NCBI GenBank assembly: GCA_030824965.1
Contig: JAPJQV010000006.1
Location: 62,001 to 126,000 of the forward strand
DNA length: 64,000 nucleotides
DNA from: Micavibrio sp.
Lineage (GTDB): Bacteria > Pseudomonadota > Alphaproteobacteria > Micavibrionales > Micavibrionaceae
Direction: 5' to 3'
Part shown: positions 45,839-54,543 of the stretch, piece by piece
Layout of the letters: each line of letters starts with the position of its first letter
How positions within the stretch are numbered: position 1 is the first letter of the stretch
Notes under the pieces: generated by a model
The model's database searches: none
What the model was told of the DNA's origin: nothing
What the model saw: only the letters and a program-made list of their open reading frames with translations
Position numbers and translations under genes: made by a program

Positions 45839-45887
45839 ATGCCTGTAAAAACAGGCATCAACTGGATCCCTGCTTGCGCATGGATGC
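45839..45887. repeat. REP-like double palindrome between gltX and comEC
   Basis: Two adjacent hairpins. ATGCCTGT (45839-45846) pairs with ACAGGCAT (45851-45858) around AAAA. Then ATCCCTGC pairs with GCATGGAT around TTGC, with one mismatch (about 45867-45886). The form resembles short dispersed intergenic palindromes of proteobacteria. A divergent gene pair is a common place for them. Confidence 0.5.
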
Positions 45888-45917
45888 TAAATAGAGAATA
45901 AATGCGTTAGGTGGGAA

Positions 45918-48089
45918 ATGCTGAACAAACTCGATAACTGGCTAAGTGAACAGAAAGATAACCTTATCCTGTGGATTCCGGTTTTCTTGGGGCTGGGATC
46001 TGCGGTTTATTTTTCCCTTTATAACGAGCCTTGGCCGGTATTCACCGGAGCGGTTTGGCTTATTGCCTTATTGTTTTCGATAGTCGTTTTTGTCAATCGC
46101 ACAAATATAAGATTTCTCTATTTTTTTATTTCATTGGGAGTCTTTTTATCCGTCACCGGATTTTCTATTTCCCAGCTTAAAACAACCATCGTCCATACGC
46201 CGATGCTTTCTAAAGAAACAAAACCGATCATCGCGGAAGGCAGGGTGGCGCATACCGAAATTCTCGATGGCCGCAAAGGTACGTTGGTTATTCTCGATGA
46301 TGTCAAATTGGAAAATTTTGAACCGAAAGCCACGCCGAAGGCAATCCGTTTAACCTCTAAACTCCGTGTCCGATTTAATCTTGGCGACCGTGTGCAAATG
46401 CTCGTAAAGCTGACGCCGCCATCAATGCCCGTCATGCCGGATGCCTATGATTTCCGGCGGCACTATTATTTCGAAGGCATTGGCGCAATGGGATTCATCT
46501 TGAAAAAGCCGATTGTTGTTACGATTGATCAAGAAAACGATGTGCCTCTCTTTCTGGAACGCCTACGCAAATCGATGGGTGATCATATAAAATTTTTATT
46601 GGCTTCACGAATTTCAGGAATTGTGACCGCTTTGGTGACAGGTGAACGCGCCGCCATTCAAGAAGAAGATTGGGCCGCGCTGAGAATTTCCGGTCTGGCG
46701 CATATTATTTCCATTTCAGGCCTGCATGTTGTTTTGATCGCAACACCGATTTTCTTTTTCGTGCGTCTGTTTTTAGCGGCTATCCCGCATTTGGCGTTGC
46801 GTTATCCGATCAAGAAAATCGCTGCGGTCGTCGCTTTGATAGGATGCAGCCTTTACGTTGCGCTCGTTGTGCCGACCGTGCCGACTTACCGGGCGTTATT
46901 GATGACGGGGATTGGATTAATCGCCATTATGATCGACCGCTCGCCATTCTCGCTGCGGCTGGTTTCCTTCGCGGCTATTATCGTTTTGCTGTTCGCACCG
47001 GAAAGCATCTGGTCGGCCAGTTTTCAGCTTTCTTTTGCTGCCGTCATCTCCTTGATACTGGCGGCTGAATGGACGCGCGGCTACTGGGCGAAATGGCGTA
47101 ACAACGCCAGTCATATCCGCAAATTCCTGATTTATCTCGGCGGCAGTATTTTTACGACATTGGCGGTTTCTTTCATCACCGCACCGCTGGCGGCCTACCA
47201 CTTCCAGCAAATCCCTGTTTACAGTGTAATCGCCAATGCTCTGATCATTCCGCTCTCGGCAATCATCATTATGCCGATGACGATTGCCGTATTTTTACTG
47301 TGGCCTTTCGGTGCGCAGGATATTGCGCTGAAGATCATGGGGCATGGCATTGAATGGATGCTGGCTATTGCACATGGCGTATCAGGTCTGCCGGAGGCTT
47401 CATGGAATATAGCCGCCTGGCCTGTTTCTGCCATGGCCTGTTTTGTCTTTGCCGGGTTGTCTTTATATCTTTTAACTGGCCGTGCCAGATGGGTCTCCGG
47501 CCTTGGCGTTATAGCCGGATCGATTTTGATTTTTATCTATCAACCTCCATCAATCCTGCTTTCGCAAAGCGGTGGTTTAATGTTGATAAGGGACGGAGAC
47601 AAAGCCTATTTGTCTTCATCATCGAAAGATAGATTTTATGCCGAGAACTGGGTAAAGCGTTTGGGAATGGAAGAAGGTTCCGCGCTTTATTTTCCGCGAG
47701 AGGGACAGGCTTTGTTATCCGATGGCTCGATCACTTGCGGCGAGGGGCAATGCCGGATTATTCACTCTGGTAAGAAAATAACTGTTGGCAATGATTATTA
47801 CGCTCTCAAAACCGATTGCGACTGGGCGGATATGATTGTCACGTCAACAGCCTTCAGAGATCGAGACTGCAAAGCGCGTATCTACAATAAGTTTAGAGCA
47901 ATGGACTTGGGCGCGGTTGCAATTAATGCTGATGGATCAATTAAAGCGGTTGCCTACAACCTTGGCAAAAGGCTTTGGAATCCTATCAATGATAAGTCCG
48001 TATCAAACTGGCCAGCTCACCCTGAATCTGCACGCGGTCAGGCGTCAGAACGCGGGGTTTATAGGCATCATTTTCCGGCTCCAGAATGA
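45918..48089 (+). CDS. comEC: ComEC/Rec2-type DNA uptake channel
   Basis: 723-residue inner-membrane protein of the competence family. An N-terminal soluble DUF4131-like OB region (about 60-200) follows two or three helices. The competence domain then has LRISGLAHIISISGLHVV and SASFQLSFAAVISL. The C-terminal region (about 545-710) resembles the metallo-beta-lactamase part but lacks the HxHxDH metal motif, as in many alphaproteobacterial ComECs. AGGTGG lies four bases before the ATG. The last 104 bases overlap lexA on the other strand, so the final 34 residues may be a poorly conserved tail. Confidence 0.88.
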   Translation: MLNKLDNWLSEQKDNLILWIPVFLGLGSAVYFSLYNEPWPVFTGAVWLIALLFSIVVFVNRTNIRFLYFFISLGVFLSVTGFSISQLKTTIVHTPMLSKETKPIIAEGRVAHTEILDGRKGTLVILDDVKLENFEPKATPKAIRLTSKLRVRFNLGDRVQMLVKLTPPSMPVMPDAYDFRRHYYFEGIGAMGFILKKPIVVTIDQENDVPLFLERLRKSMGDHIKFLLASRISGIVTALVTGERAAIQEEDWAALRISGLAHIISISGLHVVLIATPIFFFVRLFLAAIPHLALRYPIKKIAAVVALIGCSLYVALVVPTVPTYRALLMTGIGLIAIMIDRSPFSLRLVSFAAIIVLLFAPESIWSASFQLSFAAVISLILAAEWTRGYWAKWRNNASHIRKFLIYLGGSIFTTLAVSFITAPLAAYHFQQIPVYSVIANALIIPLSAIIIMPMTIAVFLLWPFGAQDIALKIMGHGIEWMLAIAHGVSGLPEASWNIAAWPVSAMACFVFAGLSLYLLTGRARWVSGLGVIAGSILIFIYQPPSILLSQSGGLMLIRDGDKAYLSSSSKDRFYAENWVKRLGMEEGSALYFPREGQALLSDGSITCGEGQCRIIHSGKKITVGNDYYALKTDCDWADMIVTSTAFRDRDCKARIYNKFRAMDLGAVAINADGSIKAVAYNLGKRLWNPINDKSVSNWPAHPESARGQASERGVYRHHFPAPE

Positions 48090-48654
48090 CTTTTCCGGCA
48101 TCTCGGCGTAGACGCTTCAATGTGACTTCCTGACCGTCAACAAGAGCGACGACAATTTTTCCGTCGCGAACTTGCGTGGTTTTCTTGATCACGACGATGT
48201 CATGGTCATTAATCCCGGCCTTGATCATGGAATCTCCGTCAACGCGTAATGCGTAATGATCGCCATTCCCGAGAAGGCTGGCGGGTACGTCGAAGAAGTC
48301 ATTTTCATTGCGGATCGCCTCAATTGGCGTACCGGCGGCAATCTTACCGAGCAGGGGCAGGGAAACGACATCGCTAATGGTTTCTATAATCTTGTCCTTA
48401 AGGCTTGGTTTCGCCGCTTTCATTTCTTCGGATTTAAATCCTTCGGGAAGTTTTTTAACCTCCAATGCCCGGGCGCGATTGGGCAAACGCTCCAGATAGC
48501 CACGCTCGACAAGACTTGTAATCAGGCGGTGAATACCCGATTTAGATTTCAAATCGAGCGCATCCTTCATTTCTTCAAACGAAGGGGCGATATCGCCTTC
48601 CTTCATGCGTTCATGGATAAAAAGTAACAATTCGCGCTGCTTTTTCGTTAACAT
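47986..48654 (-). CDS. lexA: SOS repressor LexA
   Basis: 222 residues. An N-terminal winged helix-turn-helix (1-65, LTKKQRELLLFIHERM then SKSGIHRLITSLVERGYLE) is followed by the S24 autoprotease domain. The self-cleavage bond is Ala107-Gly108 (KIAAGTP), the nucleophile is Ser142 (GDSM) and the base is Lys180 (VTLKR). It represses SOS genes until RecA-stimulated cleavage. A GTTC-N7-GTTC operator lies 29 bases before the start, so it is autoregulated. The 3' end overlaps comEC. Confidence 0.97.
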   Translation of the reverse strand: MLTKKQRELLLFIHERMKEGDIAPSFEEMKDALDLKSKSGIHRLITSLVERGYLERLPNRARALEVKKLPEGFKSEEMKAAKPSLKDKIIETISDVVSLPLLGKIAAGTPIEAIRNENDFFDVPASLLGNGDHYALRVDGDSMIKAGINDHDIVVIKKTTQVRDGKIVVALVDGQEVTLKRLRRDAGKVILEPENDAYKPRVLTPDRVQIQGELASLIRTYH

Positions 48655-48682
48655 AGCCTAAATCCTGTTTTGGACAGTTTTT

Positions 48683-48697
48683 GTTCTATATTAGTTC
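48683..48697 (-). promoter_or_regulatory. LexA operator (SOS box) of lexA
   Basis: GTTC (48683-48686), seven bases, GTTC (48694-48697). This is an exact match to the direct-repeat LexA box known for Alphaproteobacteria. It lies between trpC and lexA, 29 bases upstream of the lexA ATG, and shares one base with the trpC stop. A TAATAT element on the minus strand inside the box could be the -10. Confidence 0.85.
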
Positions 48698-49500
48698 TAA
48701 TCCGATTCTTGGGCTTTGCCAAGGAGTTTTTTAACTGCCTGTCCAATATCGGTTTCTCGCATAAGGCTTTCGCCGACCAGAAAGGCGTCATATCCTGCCG
48801 CAAATAAGGATTTCAACTCCTCATGATTATAAATGCCGCTCTCTGCCACGCGGATAATACTGGAGGGGATTTTCTCTAAAAGAGAAAAAGCCGTATCAAG
48901 GCTAACTTCTAAAGTTTTCAAGCTGCGGGAATTAACCCCGACCATTTTAGGAGACAGTTCAAGGGCTCGGTCCAGCTCTTCGGCATCATGGACTTCGACT
49001 AATACATCCATGCCTAAATCTGTCGCCAAGTTATAAAGCATTCTGGCAGTTTTATCGTCTAGCGCGGCCATGATAATCAGAATGCAATCCGCGCCGAGCG
49101 CCCGGCTTTCGACGATCTGGTAAGGCGTGAGCATAAAATCTTTGCGAATGCAGGGCAGGCGGATCACACTGCGGGCCGCCTCGAAATCCTCGTCGCTGCC
49201 TTTAAAATAAGGTTGATCCGTAAGGATCGATACGCAAGTTGCGCCGCTGCTTTCATAAATCTTCGCGATCTTGCGCGGGTCGAAATCGGCGCGGATTATA
49301 CCTTTGCTGGGCGACGCTTTTTTTACTTCGGCGATTAAAGCCGGTTCGTTAGCTTCCTTCTTTTGACGGATAGAGTGAATAAAACCGCGGGAAAGGCTTT
49401 GCGTCTTGGCGCGCTCCGTCATCACAACATCGGGGATCAAATGTTGCATCCTTTGGACATAGTCCATTTTTTCGCGGCAGATTTCGGCCAATACGCTCAT
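48697..49500 (-). CDS. trpC: Indole-3-glycerol phosphate synthase
   Basis: 267 residues, a TIM barrel. It closes the indole ring from CdRP in tryptophan synthesis. Motifs are VKKASPSKGIIRADFDP, RKDFMLTPYQIVESRALGAD, VGVNSRSLKTLEV and RVAESGIYN. It is single-function, not fused to TrpF. Overlaps trpD by four bases. The lexA operator starts at its stop codon. Confidence 0.96.
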   Translation of the reverse strand: MSVLAEICREKMDYVQRMQHLIPDVVMTERAKTQSLSRGFIHSIRQKKEANEPALIAEVKKASPSKGIIRADFDPRKIAKIYESSGATCVSILTDQPYFKGSDEDFEAARSVIRLPCIRKDFMLTPYQIVESRALGADCILIIMAALDDKTARMLYNLATDLGMDVLVEVHDAEELDRALELSPKMVGVNSRSLKTLEVSLDTAFSLLEKIPSSIIRVAESGIYNHEELKSLFAAGYDAFLVGESLMRETDIGQAVKKLLGKAQESD

Positions 49501-50504
49501 TTTCGGTTCGTAAAATCCCTGTAAGTGTTCAGCACGGACAAAGCCTTGCCATCATCTATTGCCTTGGCCGCCATGGCAACCCCGTCTTTTAAATTCTCCA
49601 CTTTACCAGAAATAACGAGAGCCGCCGCTGCATTCGCTAAAACAATATTCCTGTATGATGATTTTTCGCCCTGCAACAAGCCCATCAGCGCTTTGGCATT
49701 TTCCTGCGCCAGACCGCCTTCGATATCCTTTGCGATGATAGGGGGAAGGCCGAAATCTTCGGGCGTTAAAACCTGCTCGGTGATATTCCCATTATCTAAA
49801 ACGACACAATGGGTTTTACCGGTGAGAGTAATTTCATCGAGGCCGTCCTCGCCATGAACGATCCAGGCTTTTTCGGTCCCAAGCTCTCTCAATACTTCTG
49901 CAAAAACAGGAAGTAATTTACGGTCATAAACCCCGATTAATTGGCGCTTTGTATTAGCCGGATTGGCCAGAGGGCCAAGAAGATTGAAGATCGTCCGAAA
50001 GCCCAGCTCTTTACGCAGCGCGGCCAGGGGTTTCAAAACCGTGTGATGATGAGGCGCCATCAGAAAACAGAAGTTGATTTCTTCTAAAGCATCCTCACAG
50101 TCTGCTTTGCTAATGACCAGATTAACGCCGAGCGCTTCCAGAACATCTGCCGCACCGGACTTTGAGCTGGCTGCCCGATTGCCGTGTTTGGCGACCGGAA
50201 CGCCGCAGCCGGCGAGTAGTAATGCTGCTGCCGTTGAAATATTATATGTGCCCGATGCATCGCCGCCGGTGCCGCAGCAATCGATGGATTTTTCCGGCGC
50301 GAAGATCGGATCGACTTTATCTTTTAGAAAACCAACAGCGCCAATAATCTCTTCCGGTGTCTCTCCGCGCAAAGACATGCCCATGAGAAATGCGCCAATT
50401 TGCGCTTGTGTGAATTTTCCATCTGTAATGCCCGATAAGGCTTCATACATTTGATGACGGTCAAGCGTGGCGCCGGAACGGATTTTGATCAAAACTTCCT
50501 GCAT
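49497..50504 (-). CDS. trpD: Anthranilate phosphoribosyltransferase
   Basis: 335 residues. It joins anthranilate with PRPP. The PRPP-binding motif CCGTGGDASGTYNIST (about 82) and the anthranilate-site segment KHGNRAASSKSGAADVLEAL are intact, and LLGPLANPANTKRQLIGVY is typical. Overlaps trpG by one base and trpC by four, so translation is coupled. Confidence 0.97.
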   Translation of the reverse strand: MQEVLIKIRSGATLDRHQMYEALSGITDGKFTQAQIGAFLMGMSLRGETPEEIIGAVGFLKDKVDPIFAPEKSIDCCGTGGDASGTYNISTAAALLLAGCGVPVAKHGNRAASSKSGAADVLEALGVNLVISKADCEDALEEINFCFLMAPHHHTVLKPLAALRKELGFRTIFNLLGPLANPANTKRQLIGVYDRKLLPVFAEVLRELGTEKAWIVHGEDGLDEITLTGKTHCVVLDNGNITEQVLTPEDFGLPPIIAKDIEGGLAQENAKALMGLLQGEKSSYRNIVLANAAAALVISGKVENLKDGVAMAAKAIDDGKALSVLNTYRDFTNRK

Positions 50505-51073
50505 TAAATCAACTCCAGAAAATTTTTAATGACCGCGTGCCCATGTTCGGTGGCAATGCTTTCCGGATGAAATAATACGCCATGGATCGGTTTCGTTTTA
50601 TGCTGTAGCCCCATGATAATACCGTCTTCCGTCCATGAAGTGGCCTCAAGAACATCTGGAAAGCTTTCACGCTCAACGATCAGCGAATGATATCTTGTGA
50701 CGTCATAAGACGACGGCAGATTTTTAAAAACACCTTTGCCGTCATGCTTGATCTTGGACAATTTACCATGCATAGGCGAGGGCGCGCGAACGATCTTGCC
50801 GCCGAAAGCTTGCGCCATTGCTTGGAACCCTAGGCAAACGCCAAACATCGGGATATCGCTGTCAGCACAAGCTTTGACGAGATCGAGGCAAACTCCTGCC
50901 TGATCCGGATTACAAGGGCCGGGCGATAAAACAATCGCCGATGGTTTTTCGGACAGTATATCGTCGACTGTCTTTTCATCGTTGCGCACGACATGGCAAG
51001 CCTCGCCCAGATCGCCGAAATACTGGACGAGATTGAAAGTAAAACTGTCATAGTTATCGATTAAAGTGATCAT
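50504..51073 (-). CDS. trpG: Anthranilate synthase component II (glutamine amidotransferase)
   Basis: 189-residue class I glutamine amidotransferase that supplies ammonia to TrpE. The catalytic Cys is in MFGVCLGFQAMAQAFGG, and the His-Glu pair in LFHPESIATEHG. SPGPCNPDQAG lines the oxyanion region. It could also serve PabB; position in a trp operon favours TrpG. Overlaps trpE by four bases. Confidence 0.95.
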   Translation of the reverse strand: MITLIDNYDSFTFNLVQYFGDLGEACHVVRNDEKTVDDILSEKPSAIVLSPGPCNPDQAGVCLDLVKACADSDIPMFGVCLGFQAMAQAFGGKIVRAPSPMHGKLSKIKHDGKGVFKNLPSSYDVTRYHSLIVERESFPDVLEATSWTEDGIIMGLQHKTKPIHGVLFHPESIATEHGHAVIKNFLELI

Positions 51074-52578
51074 AATTCATTATGCGCTTTTTGCTGGCGA
51101 AATGCATTTTCGAGCGCATCTTCGGCGGATATGGTAATGGCGCGGGCCTTGATAATGGTTTCGTTATATTCAGATTCCAAGTCGCTATCGGCGACGATGC
51201 CTGCACCGGATTGAACATGTATTTTGCCATCTTTAACGAGAGCGGTGCGCAGCGCGATACAAGTATCGACATTGCCATTCCCGGCCAGATAACCGATACA
51301 GCCGCCGTAGAATTTTCGCTTATCCGGTTCCAATTCATCGATAATTTCCATGGCCCGGATTTTCGGCGCACCGGAAACCGTTCCTGCCGGAAATCCTGCC
51401 ATCAAGGCATCGAGCGGATCGATATCCTTTTTCAAATCCCCTTCGACATTGGAAATGATATGCATGACATGCGAATAATATTCGATGATGAATTTTTCCG
51501 TGACATTGACGCTGCCGATATCGGATACACGCCCGACATCATTGCGCCCGAGATCCAGCAACATCAAATGTTCTGCCAGTTCTTTCGGATCGGATAAGAG
51601 ATCGGCGGCAAGCGTATCGTCTTCGATTTTATCTTTACCGCGCTTTCTCGTTCCGGCAATTGGACGGATCGTAACTTTGCCATCCCGAACGCGCACCAAT
51701 ATTTCAGGGCTTGAACCGATCAGCGAAAAGCCTGGGAAATCGACGAAGAATAAAAATGGAGAAGGATTAACCCTGCGCAAAGAACGATAGCAATCAAAGG
51801 CCGATAAAGGAAAATCCGCCGTAAACCGCTGCGACAACACGACCTGAAAAATATCGCCGGATAATATATATTCCTTGGCACGGCGAACCATGGCAAAGAA
51901 ATCATCCTTCGACATATTCGGTTTGAAGTCGATGGAAGCGGGCAATGAGTCAAACTTGGTCTGAACAGGGCGCGGCGCGTTTAATTTAGATATGATATCT
52001 TCGATGCGTGACACTTTGGCATCATAAACAGACCGCGCTGATGTATCGGAATTTTGCTTATGCTCATAAACCGGACTGGTAATGCAAATCTGGTGTTTCA
52101 GATTATCGAAGATTACCAAAATTTGTGGCCGGGAAAAAATAGAATCGGGAATGCCTAGCGTATCGGAATTATCATCCGGAATTTTTTCCACCTCGCGGAT
52201 CATATCATATCCCATAAAGCCGAATAATCCAGATGGTGCCATCGGCGGCAGGCCATCCGGCACGATATCCAAACGGCAATCTTTCATGGTTTTCTTGAGC
52301 GATACCAACGGCGCATCATGCTGCGGCTGAGCATTAATAGAGACAATCTCGTCCTGATATGACCAGATTAGATCCGGATCGAAACCGATTATCGTATAAC
52401 GTCCGAGAGTGTTGCCGCCTTCAACGGATTCCAAAAGGAAAGAATAGGGCTGGTCCGTGCAGAGTTTTAGATAGGCGGATATCGGCGTTTCGGTATCTGC
52501 GACAATCCACGACCAGACAAGTTGCGTCTGCCCGTTCTCAAAATGCGTCGTAAAGCTTTTTAAGTCGGGACCCTGCAT
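51070..52578 (-). CDS. trpE: Anthranilate synthase component I
   Basis: 502 residues. It makes anthranilate from chorismate with TrpG. The feedback-site motif is LLESVEGGNTLGRYTIIG (about 48-65). The catalytic domain has FQVVLSQRF, IAGTRKRGKD, LLDLGRNDVGRV and AGFPAGTVSGAPKIRAMEI. No Trp-rich leader peptide is seen upstream, because ppiD directly precedes it and its stop overlaps the trpE ATG by one base. TrpA, TrpB and TrpF are not in the window. Confidence 0.96.
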   Translation of the reverse strand: MQGPDLKSFTTHFENGQTQLVWSWIVADTETPISAYLKLCTDQPYSFLLESVEGGNTLGRYTIIGFDPDLIWSYQDEIVSINAQPQHDAPLVSLKKTMKDCRLDIVPDGLPPMAPSGLFGFMGYDMIREVEKIPDDNSDTLGIPDSIFSRPQILVIFDNLKHQICITSPVYEHKQNSDTSARSVYDAKVSRIEDIISKLNAPRPVQTKFDSLPASIDFKPNMSKDDFFAMVRRAKEYILSGDIFQVVLSQRFTADFPLSAFDCYRSLRRVNPSPFLFFVDFPGFSLIGSSPEILVRVRDGKVTIRPIAGTRKRGKDKIEDDTLAADLLSDPKELAEHLMLLDLGRNDVGRVSDIGSVNVTEKFIIEYYSHVMHIISNVEGDLKKDIDPLDALMAGFPAGTVSGAPKIRAMEIIDELEPDKRKFYGGCIGYLAGNGNVDTCIALRTALVKDGKIHVQSGAGIVADSDLESEYNETIIKARAITISAEDALENAFRQQKAHNEL

Positions 52579-54458
52579 TATTGTTCTGCAGCTTCCTGCC
52601 CGTACATTCGGTCCAGCAAGCCTTTGTTGATTTCGACTTTATTGCTGCGCTCAATATGGTTGATAAAGGAAACAAAACGCTCCTCCTGTAAATCGAGGGA
52701 AAGAGTTTTTTCGATATCAGCCAGTTCCGATTTTGAAGGCTCTTTTGTTGGTAACACGACATTCTTGATTTTAATAATCTGGATAGACTCGATGTCGGGA
52801 ATAGCAACTGCTTTTGTTATATCCGTTGCCATGATTTGCGCCACGCCTTGAGAATTCAAACCCTCGGGCGCTTTCGATCCGCGCACGATTTTTGCGGTTT
52901 TGACTTTGAGTTTATTCTCGGCGGCGATTTTCTCGAGCGTTGTCTTGCCTGCATCGAGATCGGTTGTTATTTCAAGCGATCTTACCAAAAGCTTTCTTCT
53001 TTTCTCCAAAGCGGCCCACTTATCGGTGACTTCCGCCTTAACGTCTTTCAAATCTTTCGCCTTGGCTTCGGTGACGCTGTTTACATGAACGGTCATCATT
53101 TTACCGCTGGATATTTCGCTTAAAGGCGAGGACTCATTTTCATTCGTCGTAAAAGCCGCCTGAATAATTTTACCTTCGTCATTGTTATAGGCCTTAAGTG
53201 CAGGAATTTTTGCATCCGTCGCGCTTAATTTCTCCAGCTTGATGATGGTGAGCTTGAATTCGTCTTTCAGACTTTCCGGGCTTTCTCCTTCAGCCAAACG
53301 GTCTTCGATTTTATTTGTCACTTCAAATGCCGCATCACTGCTTGCTGTATCGTTCAGTTCTTTTTTGATCTGGGCTTTGACATCGTCGAAAGATTTTACG
53401 GATGCGCCTTGTTCGGATTGAACATAGACTACATGCCAGCCAAGGGGTGTTTGAACAGGGCTTACGAAGCTTTTAATAGCTGCTTTGAATACGGGTTCTG
53501 CCAATTGCGATGGCAAAGCTTTTTCTTCAAATTTAGCAGCCTTGTTATAGTTATCGGCCTTGCCTGTAACTTTAGTGACAGCAGCTTTTAAATCTTTGGA
53601 ATCTTGTGCCGCTTTTAAAACATCATTAGCTTCTTTTTCAGATTTTAAAACCGCTTGTTCAATCGTTCTTGTGCCTTCAATTTTAAAGTTATCCTGATGG
53701 CTGTTATAGAATTCTTTGACTTGTGCATCTGTTGCCCCCTGATTTTGGGCGAGGCTTGCCGTATCGAGAACGCCGATTGTGACATTACGAGTTTCGGGAA
53801 TTGCATATTCGCTTTTAATCGTTTCATAAAACTTGGAAAGCTGCTCGTCGGTCGGCTTATCAAGCTTTACCGAAGTTGCGGGAAGGGAAACATATTCAAT
53901 ATTCCGCTCTTCCAAATTCCACTTATAGAAAGCATTGGTCATGGATGCCGGAACATAGACACCGCCGCCGATTGTCTGGCGCAACAGATTGGTCGATAGA
54001 TCGTTACGAACAGATTCAACCAGCATCTTTTCGCTTATACCTTGGGATTGCAGCAATCCGGCAAGCGCTTGTTTTACATCTCCCTTAGGACCGGCAAGAG
54101 GGAGCAGGGCTTTATGAAGTTCATCGGCAACGGTTTTGTCGCTTGCTATAATGCCGTAATCAAACGCGGCTTTGCGCATCAGGCGGCTCATAATCTCGTT
54201 TTGAAGAATGCGATCGATAAACCCTATCTTGTAAGCTTCCGTTACAGGAATATTTTGGGCCTGCAATTGGCCACGGACGATACGGTCGAATTCAACGGAT
54301 TTGATCGGGCGGCCATCGATTTCGGCAACATTCGTCGATCCAACGCCATCCCGGAAAGTGCCTGCACCATCGCTTAAAACAAGCCCAACGCCGCCCAGAA
54401 CCAAAATTCCTAGGAAAAGACCGGAAAGAACGCCCGTACGCATCTTGCTTAAAATCAT
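52578..54458 (-). CDS. ppiD: Peptidyl-prolyl isomerase PpiD (SurA-like chaperone)
   Basis: 626 residues. One N-terminal membrane anchor (about 12-32, GLFLGILVLGGVGLVL) is followed by a periplasmic SurA-N-like helical domain and a parvulin domain (about 240-355, with KALPSQLAEPVFKAA and TPLGWHVVYVQSEQ). A long C-terminal part follows. It helps fold newly exported proteins at the SecYEG exit. It is the first gene of the run into trpE, and its promoter faces tpiA. Confidence 0.9.
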   Translation of the reverse strand: MILSKMRTGVLSGLFLGILVLGGVGLVLSDGAGTFRDGVGSTNVAEIDGRPIKSVEFDRIVRGQLQAQNIPVTEAYKIGFIDRILQNEIMSRLMRKAAFDYGIIASDKTVADELHKALLPLAGPKGDVKQALAGLLQSQGISEKMLVESVRNDLSTNLLRQTIGGGVYVPASMTNAFYKWNLEERNIEYVSLPATSVKLDKPTDEQLSKFYETIKSEYAIPETRNVTIGVLDTASLAQNQGATDAQVKEFYNSHQDNFKIEGTRTIEQAVLKSEKEANDVLKAAQDSKDLKAAVTKVTGKADNYNKAAKFEEKALPSQLAEPVFKAAIKSFVSPVQTPLGWHVVYVQSEQGASVKSFDDVKAQIKKELNDTASSDAAFEVTNKIEDRLAEGESPESLKDEFKLTIIKLEKLSATDAKIPALKAYNNDEGKIIQAAFTTNENESSPLSEISSGKMMTVHVNSVTEAKAKDLKDVKAEVTDKWAALEKRRKLLVRSLEITTDLDAGKTTLEKIAAENKLKVKTAKIVRGSKAPEGLNSQGVAQIMATDITKAVAIPDIESIQIIKIKNVVLPTKEPSKSELADIEKTLSLDLQEERFVSFINHIERSNKVEINKGLLDRMYGQEAAEQ

Positions 54459-54487
54459 CGATAACCTCTTGTATTAATTACAGGGCG

Positions 54488-54517
54488 ACTATATTCAGAA
54501 CTTGTCAGTCAAATCAA
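54488..54517 (-). promoter_or_regulatory. Predicted promoter of ppiD-trpEGDC
   Basis: On the minus strand TTGATT (complement of 54512-54517), an 18-base spacer, then TATAGT (complement of 54488-54493), about 30 bases before the ppiD ATG. It lies in the 85-base divergent gap with tpiA. No equally good plus-strand promoter for tpiA could be seen (TTGTAT/TATATT has only a 15-base spacer). Confidence 0.45.
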
Positions 54518-54543
54518 TTGGAAAGCCCAAAAAGGTCAGGTTT

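Noticed and set aside
47550..48089. comEC C-terminus as a frameshifted beta-lactamase domain
   Set aside because: The missing metal motif is typical of many alphaproteobacterial ComEC proteins; no second frame continues the domain.
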